Below, in pieces: positions 61,790-64,000 of a stretch of 64,000 bases of DNA (the stretch's first letter is position 1; each line of letters opens with the position of its first letter). The notes beneath the pieces were generated by a model that was not told the origin of the DNA, searched no databases, and saw only the letters and a program-made list of their open reading frames with translations. The DNA is from Ignavibacteriota bacterium. GTDB lineage: Bacteria > Bacteroidota > Ignavibacteria > SZUA-365. Position numbers and translations under genes: made by a program. The stretch covers positions 1 through 64,000 of the forward strand of contig JACRFB010000015.1 of NCBI GenBank assembly GCA_016218045.1, given 5' to 3'.

Positions 61790-62935
61790 ATGTCATACCT
61801 CTTCACATCTGAATCCGTTTCAGAAGGGCATCCCGACAAGGTCTGCGACCAGATATCGGATGCAGTGCTCGACGAGATACTGAAAGCCGATCCCACAGCC
61901 CGCGTCGCCTGCGAATGTTTTGTGACGACCGGCTTCGTCCTGGTCGGCGGTGAGATAACCACGCGCACCTTTGTCGACATCCCCGAGGTTGTGCGTCGCA
62001 CGATCCGTGAGATCGGGTACACGAAGGCGGAGTACCGCTTTGATGCCGACAGTTGCGGCGTCGCGTCGCATGTGCATCAGCAGTCCGGCGACATCGCGAT
62101 GGGTGTGGACACAGGCGGCGCCGGTGACCAGGGCATGATGTTCGGCTACGCGACGAACGAGACCCCCGAATACATGCCCATGGCCATCGTGTACGCGCAC
62201 AAGCTGGTAGCGCGGCTCGCGGAAATCCGGAAAATGAAATCCTCGCCCATGCCGTACCTGCGGCCCGATGCGAAGTCGCAGGTCACGATCGAATACAACG
62301 GGCGCAAACCCGTGCGTGTGCACACCGTCGTGATTTCGACACAACACGATCCCGACGTCTCCCAGAAGCGCATCCGCGAGGATGTGGTCAAACATGTCAT
62401 CAACAAGGTGATTCCCAAGAAGCTGCTTCCTGTCGCACCCGTCATACATGTGAATCCGACAGGCAAATTCGAGATCGGCGGACCGCACGGCGATTCCGGA
62501 CTCACCGGCCGGAAGATCATCGTCGACACGTACGGCGGCCGCGCACCGCATGGCGGCGGCGCGTTCAGCGGCAAGGATCCCTCGAAGGTTGACCGCAGCG
62601 CCGCCTATGCGGCGCGGCATCTCGCGAAGAATGTGGTCGCCGCGGGACTCGCCGACGAGTGTACCATACAGGTAAGCTACGCGATCGGCGTCGCCCAGCC
62701 CGTCTCGATCAATGTCGACACGCACGGCAGCGTCAGGCAGGGCCTCACCGACGAGCAGATCGCGGATTTTATCCTGCACAACATCGACATGACGCCGACC
62801 GGCATCATCAAGCGCCTCAAGCTCCGCCGCCCGATATATCGCAACACCGCCGCCTACGGACATTTCGGACGATCGAATCCGGAATTTACCTGGGAAGGCC
62901 TCGATCTCGTGAAAACCTTCAAGAAAATCGGCTGA
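61790..62935 (+). CDS. metK: S-adenosylmethionine synthetase
   Basis: Makes SAM from methionine and ATP. The 381-residue protein contains [24 protein letters not shown] with the ATP-site His, [32 protein letters not shown] and [19 protein letters not shown], all the family signatures. ATG 61790 has AAAAGGA upstream. It lies downstream of a SAM-I riboswitch and a 77-residue ORF and 60 bases before ahcY. The order gives feedback control of SAM synthesis by its product. Confidence 0.97.
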   Translation: MSYLFTSESVSEGHPDKVCDQISDAVLDEILKADPTARVACECFVTTGFVLVGGEITTRTFVDIPEVVRRTIREIGYTKAEYRFDADSCGVASHVHQQSGDIAMGVDTGGAGDQGMMFGYATNETPEYMPMAIVYAHKLVARLAEIRKMKSSPMPYLRPDAKSQVTIEYNGRKPVRVHTVVISTQHDPDVSQKRIREDVVKHVINKVIPKKLLPVAPVIHVNPTGKFEIGGPHGDSGLTGRKIIVDTYGGRAPHGGGAFSGKDPSKVDRSAAYAARHLAKNVVAAGLADECTIQVSYAIGVAQPVSINVDTHGSVRQGLTDEQIADFILHNIDMTPTGIIKRLKLRRPIYRNTAAYGHFGRSNPEFTWEGLDLVKTFKKIG

Positions 62936-62995
62936 CGTCCGCTGCAACTCCGCACGCGGCTCATTTTTCCACACCACACACTATCCCCCCAACCC

Positions 62996-64000
62996 ATGCC
63001 TACACCCAGCAAGAAGAACTACAAAGTCAAGGACATCCGCCTCGCCACGGAAGGCCGCATGAAGATCCAGTGGGCCGAGAGCCGCATGCCCGTTCTCATG
63101 GCTCTGCGCGAAAAATACAGCAAGACCAAGCCCCTGAAGGGTTTCCGCATCGCCGGCTGCCTGCACGTCACGAAAGAGACGGCGGTGCTGGTCGAGACAC
63201 TCTCCGCGGCCGGCGCCGACGTGAGCTGGAGCGGGTGCAATCCATTGTCGACAAACGACGAAGTCGCCGCCGCTCTCGCGGCAAACGGCACCTCCATCTA
63301 TGCGTGGCACGGCATGAGCGTGAAGGAATTCTACTGGGCCATCGAGCGGACACTCGACTTCAAGCCCAATCTTACGCTCGATGACGGCGCGGATCTCATC
63401 TTCACCATTCACAGCAAACATCGCGACCTCATTCCCGCGGTGCTCGGCGGCACCGAGGAAACAACCACCGGCGTGCACCGCCTCCGTTCCATGGCCGCGG
63501 CCGGCGAACTCAAGTATCCGATCATCGCCGTGAACGATGCGGAGACCAAGTGGGACTTCGACAACGTCTACGGCACGGGGCAGTCGACTCTCGACGGCAT
63601 TCTCCGCGCCACGAGCGTGTTGTTCGCAGGCAAAAACGTGGTCGTCGCGGGCTTCGGACATTGCGGCCGCGGTGTTGCCGAGCGCGCGAAGGGACTCGGT
63701 GCAAACACCATTGTGACCGAGGTGAAAGCCACAGCCGCGCTGAAGGCGACCCTCGAAGGCCACGAAGTGATGACGATGGACCAGGCCGCGAAGGTCGGCG
63801 ACATCTTTATCACCGCGACGGGCGTGAAGGACGTGATCCGCGACCGCCACTTCCGTTCGATGAAGGACGGCGCCATCGTGTGCAACACCGGCCACTACGA
63901 TTGCGAGATCAACATCCCCGAACTCGACGCCGTCGCCAAATCCAAGCGTACCATCCGTACGAACAACGAAGAGTATCTCATGAAAGACGGACGCCGCATC
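62996..64000 (+). CDS. ahcY: Adenosylhomocysteinase (cut by the window end)
   Basis: Hydrolyses S-adenosylhomocysteine to adenosine and homocysteine, closing the methyl cycle with MetK. The first 335 codons are present; the 3' end lies outside the window. It begins KNYKVKDIRLATEGRMKIQWAESRMPVL, then GCLHVTKETAVLVETLSAAGADVSWSGCNPLSTNDEVAAAL, the substrate and NAD sites VHRLRSMAAAGEL, NDAETKWDFDNVYGTGQS and the Rossmann motif VVAGFGHCGRG. The AWHGMSVKEFYWAIE segment, with only a short spacer to DDGADL, indicates the shorter archaeal/Thermotoga-like form rather than the form with the ~40-residue insertion. No strong ribosome site is visible. Confidence 0.95.
   Translation, partial: MPTPSKKNYKVKDIRLATEGRMKIQWAESRMPVLMALREKYSKTKPLKGFRIAGCLHVTKETAVLVETLSAAGADVSWSGCNPLSTNDEVAAALAANGTSIYAWHGMSVKEFYWAIERTLDFKPNLTLDDGADLIFTIHSKHRDLIPAVLGGTEETTTGVHRLRSMAAAGELKYPIIAVNDAETKWDFDNVYGTGQSTLDGILRATSVLFAGKNVVVAGFGHCGRGVAERAKGLGANTIVTEVKATAALKATLEGHEVMTMDQAAKVGDIFITATGVKDVIRDRHFRSMKDGAIVCNTGHYDCEINIPELDAVAKSKRTIRTNNEEYLMKDGRRI

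Overview
The window looks like chromosomal DNA of a high-GC (roughly 60-65%) member of the Bacteroidota/Chlorobi (FCB) superphylum, for example a Kapabacteria, Ignavibacteria or Rhodothermia relative. The evidence is four large exported proteins with type IX secretion (T9SS) C-terminal sorting domains, two of them gingipain-family C25 peptidases, together with an SBBP-repeat protein, a Bacteroidota-style second DnaE polymerase and an Omp28/kelch protein. The lineage is inferred from gene content only. Promoters that can be recognised have a sigma70-like form (TTGNNN, 16-18 bp, TA-rich -10 ending in TT), not the Bacteroidales TAnnTTTG form.

Left part (1-9 kb): a small TM1266-like protein, a tandem pair of unknown exported paralogues, a secreted GH31 glycosidase and a secreted S9A prolyl oligopeptidase, separated by striking short tandem repeats (7- and 8-bp units). 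From 9 to 27.3 kb: a kelch/Omp28-type T9SS substrate, a phosphoesterase, LexA, two giant tandem C25 peptidases, and an error-prone-type DnaE. Long hairpin-forming repeats of an AGGAGACAGGA family occur in three of the gaps.

From 27.5 to 34.5 kb: a DinB/YfiT-like protein, tRNA-Pro, and a leftward operon mutT - mutY - ogg2 - ABC ATPase - nusB - UMF1 transporter, in which the complete oxidised-guanine (GO) repair set is translationally coupled. Divergent from it is citrate synthase with its promoter and terminator. From 34.5 to 48.7 kb: a ~2,240-residue SBBP/Ig-like T9SS protein, YchF, and a heavy-metal RND efflux operon (outer-membrane factor, lipoprotein adaptor, CusA/CzcA pump) with a 19-codon ORF coupled to the pump, then a 37-residue membrane miniprotein.

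From 58 kb back to 48.7 kb on the minus strand: nuoJ-K-L-M, an NhaD/CitMHS-type antiporter lying between nuoM and nuoN, nuoN, the NAD(P)HX repair enzyme nnr and a VanZ-like protein. Upstream, on the same strand, is a pabA-pabB-pabC operon with 4-nt overlaps. At the right edge are tRNA-Thr and a SAM-I riboswitch with its own terminator, followed by an unrecognised 77-residue ORF, metK and ahcY (cut by the window end), forming a SAM synthesis and recycling unit.

The least explained features are the SAM-riboswitch-controlled 77-residue ORF, the families of short tandem and palindromic repeats that fill most intergenic gaps in the left half, the coupled mini-ORF before the metal pump, and the antiporter embedded in the nuo cluster. 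No CRISPR array, prophage, IS element or rRNA gene was seen.
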